The translations under genes and the position numbers were made by a program. Below are positions 52,735-61,444 of a stretch of 64,000 nucleotides of DNA, in pieces. Source of the stretch: Pseudomonas gingeri (lineage in GTDB: Bacteria; Pseudomonadota; Gammaproteobacteria; Pseudomonadales; Pseudomonadaceae); contig NZ_JACAOS010000028.1 of assembly GCF_013386165.1 (NCBI RefSeq), positions 203,975 through 267,974 on the forward strand. Direction: 5' to 3'. Within the stretch, counting starts at the first letter, position 1. Each line of letters opens with the position of its first letter. The notes below the pieces were generated by a model, which worked only from the letters and a program-made list of their open reading frames with translations, was not told where the DNA came from and ran no database searches.

Positions 52735-53637
52735 TTAGTGACGAGTATCTGACGGGGTGTCGACGCCGGCACCGGCGAACAATTGCGAAACATCAGCGGC
52801 ATCGAACAGATAACGCTGGTTGCAGAACTGGCAATCGACCTCGATGTGGCCTCCATGTTCGACCACCAGTTTCTGCGCATCTTCCAGCCCCAGGCTGACC
52901 AATGCATTGCCCGAACGCTCCCGCGAACAGCTGCAATGGAAGCGCAGCGGCTGGATGTCGAACAGGCGCACGGCCTCTTCGTGGTAGAGACGGTGCAGGA
53001 CGGTTTCGTTGTCCAGGCTCAGCAGTTCGTCGGCGCTCAGGGTGCTGGCCATGGCGGTCAGGTGCTGCCAGCTGGCGTCGCGCTCCTCCTGCTCGCGCAG
53101 GCGGTCGGCGGGCAGTTGCTGCAGCAGCATGCCACGGGCACGACGGCCGTCGGCGTGGAGCCAGAAACGCGTGCCGACCTGCTGGGACATGACGAAGTAG
53201 TTGGTGAAACACTCCGCCAGGGTTTCGCCGTCGAGGTCGACAATACCTTGGTAGCGCTGGCCCTGGGTCGGGTCGACGGTCAGGGCAAGCACGCCGTTGG
53301 GCATCAGGTCGGCCAGGGTCGCGTCGGCAGGGATCAGGGCCTCGTCGTAACGGGCCAGGCCACGGATTTCCCGTTCGCTGGAACATTCGATCATCAGCAG
53401 CGGCACCGGGCCGTCGGAACGCGCCTGGAGAATCAGCAGGCCGTCGAACTTCAGGGTACCGACCAGCAACGACGCGGCGGCCATCAGCTCGCCGAGCAAT
53501 TGCGCGATAGGCTCCGGGTAGGGGTGCTTGGCCAGCACTTCGGCATAGCTGCGCTCCAGCGACACCAGTTCGCCGCGGGTGTCGCTGTCATCAAAGATGA
53601 AGCGCTGGGAGTAGTCGGTGTCCGGTAGGTCTGACAT
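52735..53637 (-). CDS. hslO: Hsp33 redox-regulated chaperone
   Basis: A cytoplasmic holdase activated when its zinc is lost on oxidation. It has 300 residues. The C-terminal zinc switch is present as HCSCS and, about 30 residues on, CQFCNQRY. The start at 53637 (MSDLPDTDYSQRFIF) is the conserved one; the longer frame adds 39 residues of noncoding type. It lies near hslR as in other bacteria, but with a REP and about 270 bases between, so it is probably transcribed separately. Confidence 0.97.
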   Translation of the reverse strand: MSDLPDTDYSQRFIFDDSDTRGELVSLERSYAEVLAKHPYPEPIAQLLGELMAAASLLVGTLKFDGLLILQARSDGPVPLLMIECSSEREIRGLARYDEALIPADATLADLMPNGVLALTVDPTQGQRYQGIVDLDGETLAECFTNYFVMSQQVGTRFWLHADGRRARGMLLQQLPADRLREQEERDASWQHLTAMASTLSADELLSLDNETVLHRLYHEEAVRLFDIQPLRFHCSCSRERSGNALVSLGLEDAQKLVVEHGGHIEVDCQFCNQRYLFDAADVSQLFAGAGVDTPSDTRH

Positions 53638-53776
53638 AGGTATCAATTCTGGAAGTAGGAATAAGGGTGTTCTGCCCAGGTAGGTGAGCATTTTATGAAC
53701 AAACGGGATTTGTACCAAGCAACATGGGGGCGAATGCCGCTCAGTCAAGGACATTGGTCGGCCAGGTAACGCAAAA

Positions 53777-53853
53777 CCTGTGGGAGCTGGCTTGCCAGCG
53801 ATGGCGTCAGTGAAGCTTGCATCGCAATCGCCAGCAAGCCGGCTCCTACAAGG
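53777..53853. repeat. REP pair (inverted)
   Basis: Copies at 53777-53806 (gggagctggcttgccagcga) and 53824-53853 face each other in the gap between hslR and hslO. Confidence 0.85.
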
Positions 53854-53904
53854 ACCGCGCCCCTCCGCTAAACCTCATCTCCAGAAGACGCCCGGTATTA
53901 CGCC

Positions 53905-54309
53905 CTATTCGGTGCCGCTGCCACGGAACTTGAACAGATCTCGCCGCTGTTTCTTGCTCGGCTTGCCGTCGGTGGTCAGGCCCAGCGCTCCGGCCTTGCG
54001 TTGTGCCGCCGCAGCCTCGCGTTTGGCCAGGCTCTGCTCGGTTTCAGCATAGAGCGTCTGCGCCTCGGGAGCGCCACGACGGATCAGTGACAGCGCCTGC
54101 ACCACCACGGTCCGTTCGTCGAAACCGTTGCGAATCTGGATCTCGTCGCCCACCCGCGGCTCCTTGCCCGGCTTGCAGCGCTCGCCACGACAATGCACCT
54201 TGCCGCTTTCAATCGCCGCCTTGGCCAGGGCACGGGTTTTATAGAAGCGCGCCGCCCATAACCACTTGTCCAACCGAACCTTGTCGTCCTCTTCCGCTTT
54301 CTGCGCCAC
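53905..54309 (-). CDS. hslR: Heat-shock protein 15, S4 RNA-binding
   Basis: Binds stalled 50S subunits carrying nascent chains and aids their recycling. It has 134 residues. The S4 domain at the N-terminus (VRLDKWLWAARFYKTRALAKAAIESGKV, about 11-38) is followed by a basic tail. The start is a GTG at 54309 with GAGGAAGG upstream. Confidence 0.95.
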   Translation of the reverse strand: MAQKAEEDDKVRLDKWLWAARFYKTRALAKAAIESGKVHCRGERCKPGKEPRVGDEIQIRNGFDERTVVVQALSLIRRGAPEAQTLYAETEQSLAKREAAAAQRKAGALGLTTDGKPSKKQRRDLFKFRGSGTE

Positions 54310-54527
54310 TGGCCTTCCTCAAACTGAAATATTGTCGAACTGTACTACCGTTGCTGTCGAAGCTGAATGGTCCTGGCCAGTCTAGAATGCCAGGTGATCC
54401 AGGGGGTAATTTCACGACCTGAAACAGGTCGCTGAGATAACTATCGCCATTTACCCGATATTCTGCGTGAATACCGCGATTACGGCTGCCGGGCAGCCAG
54501 AGCACGCTTTTTCACCGGTTGAGCATT

Positions 54528-55010
54528 TTGAAGACATTTGACCATTTGACTGTTGTAGGTCTACGCGAGTGGGTGGCGCTTCCAGATTTGGGAGTCGCTG
54601 GCCTGCGGGCAAAAATCGACACCGGCGCCAGCACCTCCAGCCTGCACGCCACCGAGATCGAGCCCTTCGAGCGCGACGGTGAGAAGTGGGTACGTTTTAC
54701 CGCTCACCTGGGCAGCGTGGTGCAGTTGCGCCACCGCCGCTGTGAAGCCCCCTTGCTGACGATGAAGACCATCAAGAGTTCCAACGGCCATGCCCAGGTG
54801 CGTTATGTGATCGCCACCACCCTGGCCCTGGGCGACCGGGTCTGGCAGGTGCAGTTCACCCTCGCCTGCCGCAAGGCCATGCGTTATCGCCTGTTGCTCG
54901 GTTCCAAAGCTCTGATCGACGGCCAACTGGTGGTCAATCCGGAGCACAAATACGTTCAAGACAAGCCGGTTTTCCCGGTCACTACTACCTCTGCCACAGG
55001 TGTTGCATGA
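54528..55010 (+). CDS. rimB: RimB-type ATP-dependent zinc protease-like protein
   Basis: A small retropepsin-like protein of the DUF785 group. The aspartyl motif is AKIDTGASTSSLHA near 29-42, and the second half carries RYRLLLGSKALIDG near 128-141. It overlaps rimK by 4 bases (ATGA). In P. fluorescens a RimB of this type is reported to work with RimK in controlling glutamate tails on ribosomal protein S6. No ATG fits: a TTG at 54528 (reading MKTFDHLTVVGLR) or one at 54519 must be used. Only a weak GAG site precedes it. Confidence 0.85.
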   Translation: MKTFDHLTVVGLREWVALPDLGVAGLRAKIDTGASTSSLHATEIEPFERDGEKWVRFTAHLGSVVQLRHRRCEAPLLTMKTIKSSNGHAQVRYVIATTLALGDRVWQVQFTLACRKAMRYRLLLGSKALIDGQLVVNPEHKYVQDKPVFPVTTTSATGVA

Positions 55011-55912
55011 AGATCGCTGTGCTGTCGCGTAACCCGCGTCTGTATTCCACCCGCCGCCTGGTAGAGGCGGGTATCGCCCGTGGCCATGAAATGGTGGTGG
55101 TCGACACCTTGCGCGCCTATATGAACATCGCCAGCCACAAGCCGCAGATCCACTATCGCGGCAAGCCCCTGGAAGGTTTCGATGCGGTGATCCCGCGGAT
55201 CGGCGCGTCGGTGACCTTTTATGGCTGCGCGGTGCTGCGCCAGTTCGAAATGATGGGGGTGTTTCCCCTCAACGAATCGGTGGCCATTGCCCGTTCGCGG
55301 GACAAACTGCGCTCGCTGCAGTTGCTCTCGCGGCGCGGGATCGGTTTGCCGGTCACCGGTTTTGCCCACTCGCCGGACGATATCCCCGACCTGATCGCGA
55401 TGGTCAACGGCGCACCGCTGGTGATCAAGGTGCTCGAAGGCACCCAGGGTATCGGCGTGGTGCTGTGCGAAACGGCGACGGCGGCGGAGTCGGTGATCGA
55501 GGCGTTCATGGGCCTGAAGCAGGACATCATGGTCCAGGAGTACATCAAGGAAGCCGGTGGCGCCGATATCCGCTGCTTCGTGGTCGGCGACAAGGTGATT
55601 GCCTCGATGAAGCGCCAGGCCAAGCCCGGCGAGTTCCGCTCCAACCTGCACCGCGGCGGCAGCGCCAGCCTGATCAAGATCACCCCGGAAGAACGCATGA
55701 CCGCGATTCGTGCGGCCAAGGTGATGGGCCTGAGCGTGGCCGGGGTGGATATCCTGCGCTCCAATCACGGCCCGTTGGTGATGGAGGTGAACTCCTCGCC
55801 GGGCCTGGAAGGCATCGAGGTGACCACCGGCAAGGACGTGGCCGGGATCATCATCGAGCACATCGAGAAGAACGGCGGCCCGAACATGACCCGGACCAAA
55901 GGGAAAGGATAA
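55007..55912 (+). CDS. rimK: Ribosomal protein S6-glutamate ligase
   Basis: An ATP-grasp ligase that adds glutamates to the C-terminus of ribosomal protein S6. It has 301 residues. The ATP-grasp elements are visible: LVIKVLEGTQGIGVVL near 138-153, MVQEYIKEAGGADIRCFVVG near 175-194, and the metal-binding MEVNSSPGLEGIE near 258-270. It is coupled to rimB by a 4-base overlap. Confidence 0.97.
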   Translation: MKIAVLSRNPRLYSTRRLVEAGIARGHEMVVVDTLRAYMNIASHKPQIHYRGKPLEGFDAVIPRIGASVTFYGCAVLRQFEMMGVFPLNESVAIARSRDKLRSLQLLSRRGIGLPVTGFAHSPDDIPDLIAMVNGAPLVIKVLEGTQGIGVVLCETATAAESVIEAFMGLKQDIMVQEYIKEAGGADIRCFVVGDKVIASMKRQAKPGEFRSNLHRGGSASLIKITPEERMTAIRAAKVMGLSVAGVDILRSNHGPLVMEVNSSPGLEGIEVTTGKDVAGIIIEHIEKNGGPNMTRTKGKG

Positions 55913-56004
55913 AAGCAGCTACGAGCTATGAGCTTCAAGCCGCAAGCTAAAGGCAGCGGCGCTCTTGCTTGCAGCTTATAGCTTGTAGCTCGCCGCTGCT
56001 TTTA
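55912..56004. repeat. AGCTTCAAGC-type inverted repeat between rimK and envZ
   Basis: A roughly 90-base imperfect palindrome (aaagcagctacgagctatga ... tagctcgccgctgctttt) joins the stops of convergent rimK and envZ, even overlapping both. It is similar in type to 41262-41328 and probably ends transcription in both directions. Confidence 0.75.
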
Positions 56005-57315
56005 GACCGCATCGCGGGGCAGCATCAACCCCAGCGGCAAACGAACCCGCGCTTCCAGGCCGCCCCCGGTCCGGTTGCGCAGTTCGACATTGCCGCCATG
56101 CATCGAGGCGATCCGCCTGACGATCGCCAAGCCCAGGCCCGTGCCCTTGCCGCCACGGGCTTTATCGCCCCGGGTGAAGGGGTTGAAGATGCCTTCCAGT
56201 TCCGCCGGATCGATCCCCGCGCCCCGGTCCATGACACTCAGCACCACATACGGCGCGCTACTGTCGCCCGAGACGTAGGCCGCCACTTCCACGCCTTCGC
56301 CGGCATGGTGCAGGGCATTGCCGATCAGGTTGTTCAACAACCGCTTCATCGACACCCGACGCAACGGAAAGGGCTGGATCGGTTGCAGCCGCGTGCGCAC
56401 CCGCTCTTCGCTCTGGTTGTAGGGCGCCACCACTTCGCGCACCAGCTCACTCAGGTCGACCTCTTCCACCGACTCGTCACGCCCGTCGCGGATAAAAGCG
56501 AGGAACTGATCGAGAATGGCGTCCATGTCCTCGATATCCCGGACCATTTCGTCGCTGAGATCGTCGTGGCTGCCCATCAACTCCAGTGACAGGCGCAGCC
56601 GCGTCAACGGCGTGCGCAAGTCATGGGACACCCCCGCCAACATCAACTCCCGTTCTCGCCCCGCCTGTTCGACGTCCTCGGCCATCTGGTTGAACGCCCG
56701 GTACACCTCGGTCATTTCGCTGGGGGTATCACTGATCGGTAGCCGTACGCTGCGGCCCTGGCCCAGTTGCCGCGCAGCATCCACCAGGCGCTTCAACGGC
56801 TGGTTGAGCTGGCTGACGAAGATCCAGGCCGATGCCGTGGATAGCAACCCAATGGCAAAGAACCAGCCCAGCACGCTCCAGATCTTCTGCCCACGCAGCG
56901 GGTGCGGGTACAACGGCACTTTCAGCCAGCCGGCGCCCAGGCTCGGCGCCCGTACCCAGAGGGCCGGCGGCGAATGCATGCGCAGCCGCACTTCGGTGTC
57001 GGCCCCCAGTTCCGCCTGCATCTGCCGCTGGTAGATCTCACTGTAGGGCCAGTGCTGCTCACCTTCCGGCACCCCACCACTGACAACGCGAATCAACCCG
57101 GCGGCATCGGCGATCTTGTCGCGATCGTCCTCATCCGCCGCCCAATAGGCACGCAAGGTCAGGGCCACGCCGTGACTGTACTGACGGTCCACCAGCACGT
57201 CTTCGTTCATCAGCAGGTACACCAAGGTCAGCGCCTTGGAGAACAGCACGACAATCAGCACCAGCCAGAGGGTACGGGCGAAGAAACTTTGGGGGAACCA
57301 GAGAGGGGTTTTCAT
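56002..57315 (-). CDS. envZ: Osmosensing histidine kinase
   Basis: A 437-residue inner-membrane kinase: helix 1 near 13-33, a short periplasmic domain, helix 2 near 140-160, then HAMP, the H-box LAGVSHDLRTPLTRL (His near 239) and HATPase with N-, G1 and G2 boxes (LIGNALHHAG, DRGAGIDP, GKGTGLGLAIV). It phosphorylates OmpR. It starts 142 bases after the ompR stop; the start at 57315 is the first Met of the transmembrane segment. Confidence 0.95.
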   Translation of the reverse strand: MKTPLWFPQSFFARTLWLVLIVVLFSKALTLVYLLMNEDVLVDRQYSHGVALTLRAYWAADEDDRDKIADAAGLIRVVSGGVPEGEQHWPYSEIYQRQMQAELGADTEVRLRMHSPPALWVRAPSLGAGWLKVPLYPHPLRGQKIWSVLGWFFAIGLLSTASAWIFVSQLNQPLKRLVDAARQLGQGRSVRLPISDTPSEMTEVYRAFNQMAEDVEQAGRERELMLAGVSHDLRTPLTRLRLSLELMGSHDDLSDEMVRDIEDMDAILDQFLAFIRDGRDESVEEVDLSELVREVVAPYNQSEERVRTRLQPIQPFPLRRVSMKRLLNNLIGNALHHAGEGVEVAAYVSGDSSAPYVVLSVMDRGAGIDPAELEGIFNPFTRGDKARGGKGTGLGLAIVRRIASMHGGNVELRNRTGGGLEARVRLPLGLMLPRDAV

Positions 57316-57457
57316 GGGCAGCCGCTGGACACTTTGCAGAGGCGAGCGGGCGGGCTCGCATATTGCGGATTGCGACTCGCCCGGGGGCTTGCGCACACCC
57401 GGGCGAATCGTTCCTACTACCAATCAACAGGCGCCCGTCAACAGGCACCGGGCATCG

Positions 57458-58198
57458 TCACTTGGTCGCGGCGCCATCCGGCACGAACACGTAACCCACG
57501 CCCCAGACGGTCTGGATATAGCGCGGCTTGGACGGGTCCGGTTCGATCATGCGGCGCAGACGGGAGATCTGCACGTCGATGGAACGCTCCAGGGCATCCC
57601 ACTCGCGACCACGGGCCAGGTTCATCAGCTTGTCGCGGGTCAGCGGCTCACGGGCATGCATGACCAGCGCCTTGAGCACGGCGAACTCGCCGGTGGTGAG
57701 CATGTGCACTTCTTCGCCACGCCGGAGTTCGCGGGTGGCGAGGGACAGTTCGTAGTCACCGAAGGTCACGACTTCGTCTTCGCTGCCCGGTGCGCCCGGC
57801 ACCGGTACCGACTGGCGGCGCAACACGGCCTTGACCCGGGCCATCAGCTCATCGGGGTTGAACGGTTTGGCCAGGTAGTCGTCGGCGCCCAGTTCCAGGC
57901 CCTTGATCCGGCTCAGCTCGTCGCCCTTGGCGGTGAGCATGATGATCGGCACCTGGTTGTTCGCCGCGCGCAGGCGACGGCAGGCGGTCAGGCCGTCTTC
58001 GCCGGGCAGCATCAGGTCCAGGACCACCAGGTTGAAGACTTCACGCGACAGCAGGCGGTCCATCTGTTCGGTATTCGCCACTGCGCGGGCGCGATAGCCC
58101 TTGCTGGTGAAAAAACGTTCCAGCAGGCTGCTCAGCCCGGGATCGTCATCAACGATGAGAATTTTTTCGCCTTCAGCAGGGTTTGCAGTGCTGCTCAT
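57458..58198 (-). CDS. ompR: Osmolarity response regulator
   Basis: A 246-residue response regulator: receiver with the acidic pocket DDD near residues 16-18 and the phospho-acceptor Asp in VVLDLMLPGEDG near 61, followed by a winged-helix domain with the QISRLRRMIEPDPSKPRYIQTVWGVGYVF recognition region. It works with the kinase encoded just downstream. The start at 58198 (MSSTANPAEG) is the conserved one. Confidence 0.96.
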   Translation of the reverse strand: MSSTANPAEGEKILIVDDDPGLSSLLERFFTSKGYRARAVANTEQMDRLLSREVFNLVVLDLMLPGEDGLTACRRLRAANNQVPIIMLTAKGDELSRIKGLELGADDYLAKPFNPDELMARVKAVLRRQSVPVPGAPGSEDEVVTFGDYELSLATRELRRGEEVHMLTTGEFAVLKALVMHAREPLTRDKLMNLARGREWDALERSIDVQISRLRRMIEPDPSKPRYIQTVWGVGYVFVPDGAATK

Positions 58199-58537
58199 TG
58201 GATGCTCCTTTGATCTCGGCACGCATTATGGGGCCAGCGGCCCTTATCCGTATCCGGTGCATTGTTAGCAGATTTTTCCTCAACTACCAGTAAACGCTCT
58301 AAAAGCCCTGTGCAGGTGCACAATCCCCGCAAGCCCGGAACGCTGGTTATAATGCGCCGCCTCTTGTCTCAGGCAACGTCTGATCATTGCTGTGCGGTGC
58401 CACTCTTTATTTTCAACGGCCCTCAGCAATGTGCTGATTTCATGGGTCTCAAGGCTGCCTTTTGATCCCAAACCAGATTCGTCCGAATGGCTTGAGAGCC
58501 TCGACGCGTCTGCTTTCACACTTTGTCAGGTGGTTTT
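58199..58537. promoter_or_regulatory. ompR/tex divergent region
   Basis: A 339-base region between divergent genes. A strong extended -10 (TGGTTATAAT, hexamer 58348-58353) points toward tex, with no good -35. This would give a leader of about 180 bases before the tex start. No short gene stands out. Confidence 0.5.
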
Positions 58538-60862
58538 ATGGACAGCATCAACAGCCGCATCGCCGAAGAACTCGGCGTCCGCCCACAACAGGTCGAAGCG
58601 GCCGTCGCTCTACTGGATGAAGGCTCCACCGTGCCCTTCATCGCGCGCTATCGCAAGGAAGTCACCGGCAGCCTGGATGATATCCAGCTGCGTCACCTGG
58701 AAGAGCGTCTGCGCTACCTGCGAGAACTCGACGAACGGCGCATCAGCATCCTCGCCAGCATCGAGGAGCAAGGCAAGCTGACCCCGGAATTGGCCCGCGA
58801 CATCAAGCTGGCCGACACCAAGACCCGTCTCGAAGACCTTTACCTGCCGTACAAGCAGAAGCGCCGCACCAAGGGCCAGATCGCCCTGGAAGCCGGCCTC
58901 GGCGAGTTGGCCGACGGCCTGTTCAACGACCCGGCACTGAACCCGGAAAGCGAAGCGGCGCGGTTCGTCGACGGCGAAAAAGGCGTGGCGGACGTGAAGG
59001 CGGCCCTGGAAGGCGCCAAGTACATCCTGATGGAGCGCTTCGCCGAGGACGCCGGCCTGCTCGACAAGCTGCGCAACTACCTCAAGCAGGAAGCCACCCT
59101 GAGTGCCCGGGTCATCGCCGGCAAGGAAGAGGAAGGCGCCAAGTTCCGCGACTACTTCGAACACGACGAGCCGCTGAAAAGCATGCCGTCGCACCGCGCC
59201 CTGGCGATTTTCCGGGGCCGCAACGAAGGTATCCTGAGCTCCGCGCTGAAAGTCGGCGACGAGCAGCCGGGCAGCATGCACCCGTGCGAAGGCATGATCG
59301 GGCAGCAGTTCGGCATCCAGAACCAGAACCGTCCCGCCGATAAATGGCTGGGCGAGGTGGTGCGCTGGACCTGGAAGGTCAAGCTCTACACCCACCTGGA
59401 AACCGATCTGCTGGGCGAACTGCGCGACGGCGCGGAAACCGAGGCGATCAATGTATTCGCCCACAACCTGCACGACCTGCTGCTGGCCGCGCCGGCCGGC
59501 CCGCGTGCCACCCTGGGCCTCGACCCGGGCCTGCGCACCGGTTGCAAGGTCGCCGTGGTGGACGCCACTGGCAAGCTGCTCGACCACGCCACCGTCTACC
59601 CCCACGTGCCACACAACAAGTGGGACCAGACCCTCGCCGTGCTCGCCGCCCTGTGCGCCAAGCATGCCGTGGACCTGATCGCCATCGGCAACGGCACCGC
59701 CAGCCGTGAAACCGATAAGCTGGCCGCCGAACTGATCAAAAAATACCCCGCCATGAAGATGACCAAGGTCATGGTTTCCGAAGCCGGGGCATCGGTGTAT
59801 TCCGCTTCGGAGCTGGCCTCCAAGGAATTCCCCGACCTCGACGTGTCGATCCGTGGCGCCGTGTCCATTGCCCGCCGCCTGCAGGACCCGCTGGCCGAAC
59901 TGGTGAAGATCGATCCGAAATCCATCGGCGTCGGCCAGTACCAGCACGATGTGTCCCAGCTCAAGCTGGCTCGCGGTCTGGATGCGGTGGTGGAAGACTG
60001 CGTGAACGCCGTCGGCGTCGACGTGAATACGGCTTCGGTAGCGCTGCTGGCGCGGATTTCCGGCCTCAACACGACCCTGGCGCAGAATATCGTCACCCAC
60101 CGCGATGAAAACGGTGCGTTCAAGACCCGCGCCGCGCTGAAGAAAGTCGCCCGCCTGGGTGAGAAAACCTTCGAGCAAGCCGCCGGCTTCCTGCGGGTGA
60201 TGAATGGCGACAACCCGCTGGATTCGTCCGCCGTGCACCCGGAAGCCTATCCGCTGGTGCAGCGCATCGCCGCCGAAACCGACCGTGACATCCGTTCGCT
60301 GATCGGCGACGCCGGCTTCCTCAAGCGCCTCGATCCGAAGAAATTCACCGATGAAACCTTCGGCCTGCCCACCGTCACCGACATTCTCCAGGAACTGGAG
60401 AAGCCCGGCCGCGACCCACGTCCCGAGTTCAAGACCGCCGCCTTCCAGGACGGTGTCGAAGACCTCAAGGACCTGGAGCCGGGGATGATCCTCGAAGGCG
60501 TGGTGACCAACGTCACCAACTTCGGCGCCTTCGTCGATATCGGCGTGCATCAGGACGGCCTGGTGCATATCTCGGCGCTGTCCGAGAAATTCATCAAGGA
60601 CCCCCGTGAAGCGGTGAAAGCCGGCGATGTGGTCAAGGTCAAGGTCATGGAAGTCGACATCCCGCGCAAACGCGTCGGCCTGTCGATGCGCATGAGCGAC
60701 ACCCCGGGCGAGAAAGTCGATGGTGCCCGTGGTTCGCGTCCGGGCTCGGCACCACGGCCGTCGCAGAACACCGCGCCGCGCAAGGAAAGCACCCCGGCCG
60801 CGCCAAGCAACAACGCCATGGCCTCGCTGTTCGCCAACGCCAAACAGTTGAAGAAACGCTGA
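58538..60862 (+). CDS. tex: Tex-family RNA-binding transcription accessory protein
   Basis: A 774-residue cytoplasmic nucleic-acid-binding protein. In order: N-terminal helical Tex domain (IARYRKEVTGSLDD near 30-43), YqgF-like domain (GLDPGLRTGCKVAVVD near 326-341), helix-hairpin-helix domain (SGLNTTLAQNIVTHRDENG near 505-523) and a C-terminal S1 domain (LEGVVTNVTNFGAFVDIGVHQDGLVHIS near 650-677). The start at 58538 has CAGGTGG upstream. It is coupled to the thioesterase gene, with which it shares one base (TGATG). Confidence 0.97.
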   Translation: MDSINSRIAEELGVRPQQVEAAVALLDEGSTVPFIARYRKEVTGSLDDIQLRHLEERLRYLRELDERRISILASIEEQGKLTPELARDIKLADTKTRLEDLYLPYKQKRRTKGQIALEAGLGELADGLFNDPALNPESEAARFVDGEKGVADVKAALEGAKYILMERFAEDAGLLDKLRNYLKQEATLSARVIAGKEEEGAKFRDYFEHDEPLKSMPSHRALAIFRGRNEGILSSALKVGDEQPGSMHPCEGMIGQQFGIQNQNRPADKWLGEVVRWTWKVKLYTHLETDLLGELRDGAETEAINVFAHNLHDLLLAAPAGPRATLGLDPGLRTGCKVAVVDATGKLLDHATVYPHVPHNKWDQTLAVLAALCAKHAVDLIAIGNGTASRETDKLAAELIKKYPAMKMTKVMVSEAGASVYSASELASKEFPDLDVSIRGAVSIARRLQDPLAELVKIDPKSIGVGQYQHDVSQLKLARGLDAVVEDCVNAVGVDVNTASVALLARISGLNTTLAQNIVTHRDENGAFKTRAALKKVARLGEKTFEQAAGFLRVMNGDNPLDSSAVHPEAYPLVQRIAAETDRDIRSLIGDAGFLKRLDPKKFTDETFGLPTVTDILQELEKPGRDPRPEFKTAAFQDGVEDLKDLEPGMILEGVVTNVTNFGAFVDIGVHQDGLVHISALSEKFIKDPREAVKAGDVVKVKVMEVDIPRKRVGLSMRMSDTPGEKVDGARGSRPGSAPRPSQNTAPRKESTPAAPSNNAMASLFANAKQLKKR

Positions 60863-61245
60863 TGGAAATTCCTGAGGGCCTCACCCAGAGCGCTTTCAGC
60901 GAGATGCTCGGCTGCCGCCTGCAACGCCTGGAAACCGGTGTTGCCGAGGTGGCCCTGGCGCTGGAGCCGCACCTGCGCAATCGCGGCAACGTGATGCACG
61001 GCGGGGCGATTTTCAGCCTGGTGGACATCACCATGGGACTGGCCTGCTCCAGTTCCCATGGTTTTGACCAACGCAGCGTGACCATCGAGTGCAAGATCAA
61101 CTACATGCGGGCGGTGTCCGAAGGCGAAGTGCTGTGCGTCGCCACGGTCATCCACCCCGGCCGCCGCACCCTGGTGGTCGAGGCCGAAGTGCGCCAAGGC
61201 GACAAACTTGTCGCGAAAGCACAAGGCACGTTCGCTGTTCTCTAG
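60862..61245 (+). CDS. PaaI-family hotdog thioesterase
   Basis: A 127-residue hotdog protein. The family active-site segment NVMHGGAIFSLVDITMGLA near 42-60 has the HGG and the following Asp. It probably hydrolyses aryl- or acyl-CoA esters as a tetramer. Translationally coupled to tex. Substrate unknown. Confidence 0.9.
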   Translation: MEIPEGLTQSAFSEMLGCRLQRLETGVAEVALALEPHLRNRGNVMHGGAIFSLVDITMGLACSSSHGFDQRSVTIECKINYMRAVSEGEVLCVATVIHPGRRTLVVEAEVRQGDKLVAKAQGTFAVL

Positions 61246-61444
61246 CCGCTCCCGCTCGATTTGAGTTAATTTCGACACTGTGAAAGCGGTGTCGGGGTTT
61301 TCCCTGCCAGCGCCTCCGACCCAGGGAGGAAGTGTCGGCGTTTTCTGATATTTACCAGGCGACCACGCCAGTTCTCAACTTCACCCTTGTAGACCGTCTT
61401 GCCCACCCCCATATTGGGGCGACCGACGCGTGAAGGAATCCAAC

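Noticed and set aside
61246..61444. Leader peptide or riboswitch before gshA
   Set aside because: There are some GC-rich inverted bits, but no consistent structure or small frame could be supported by eye.
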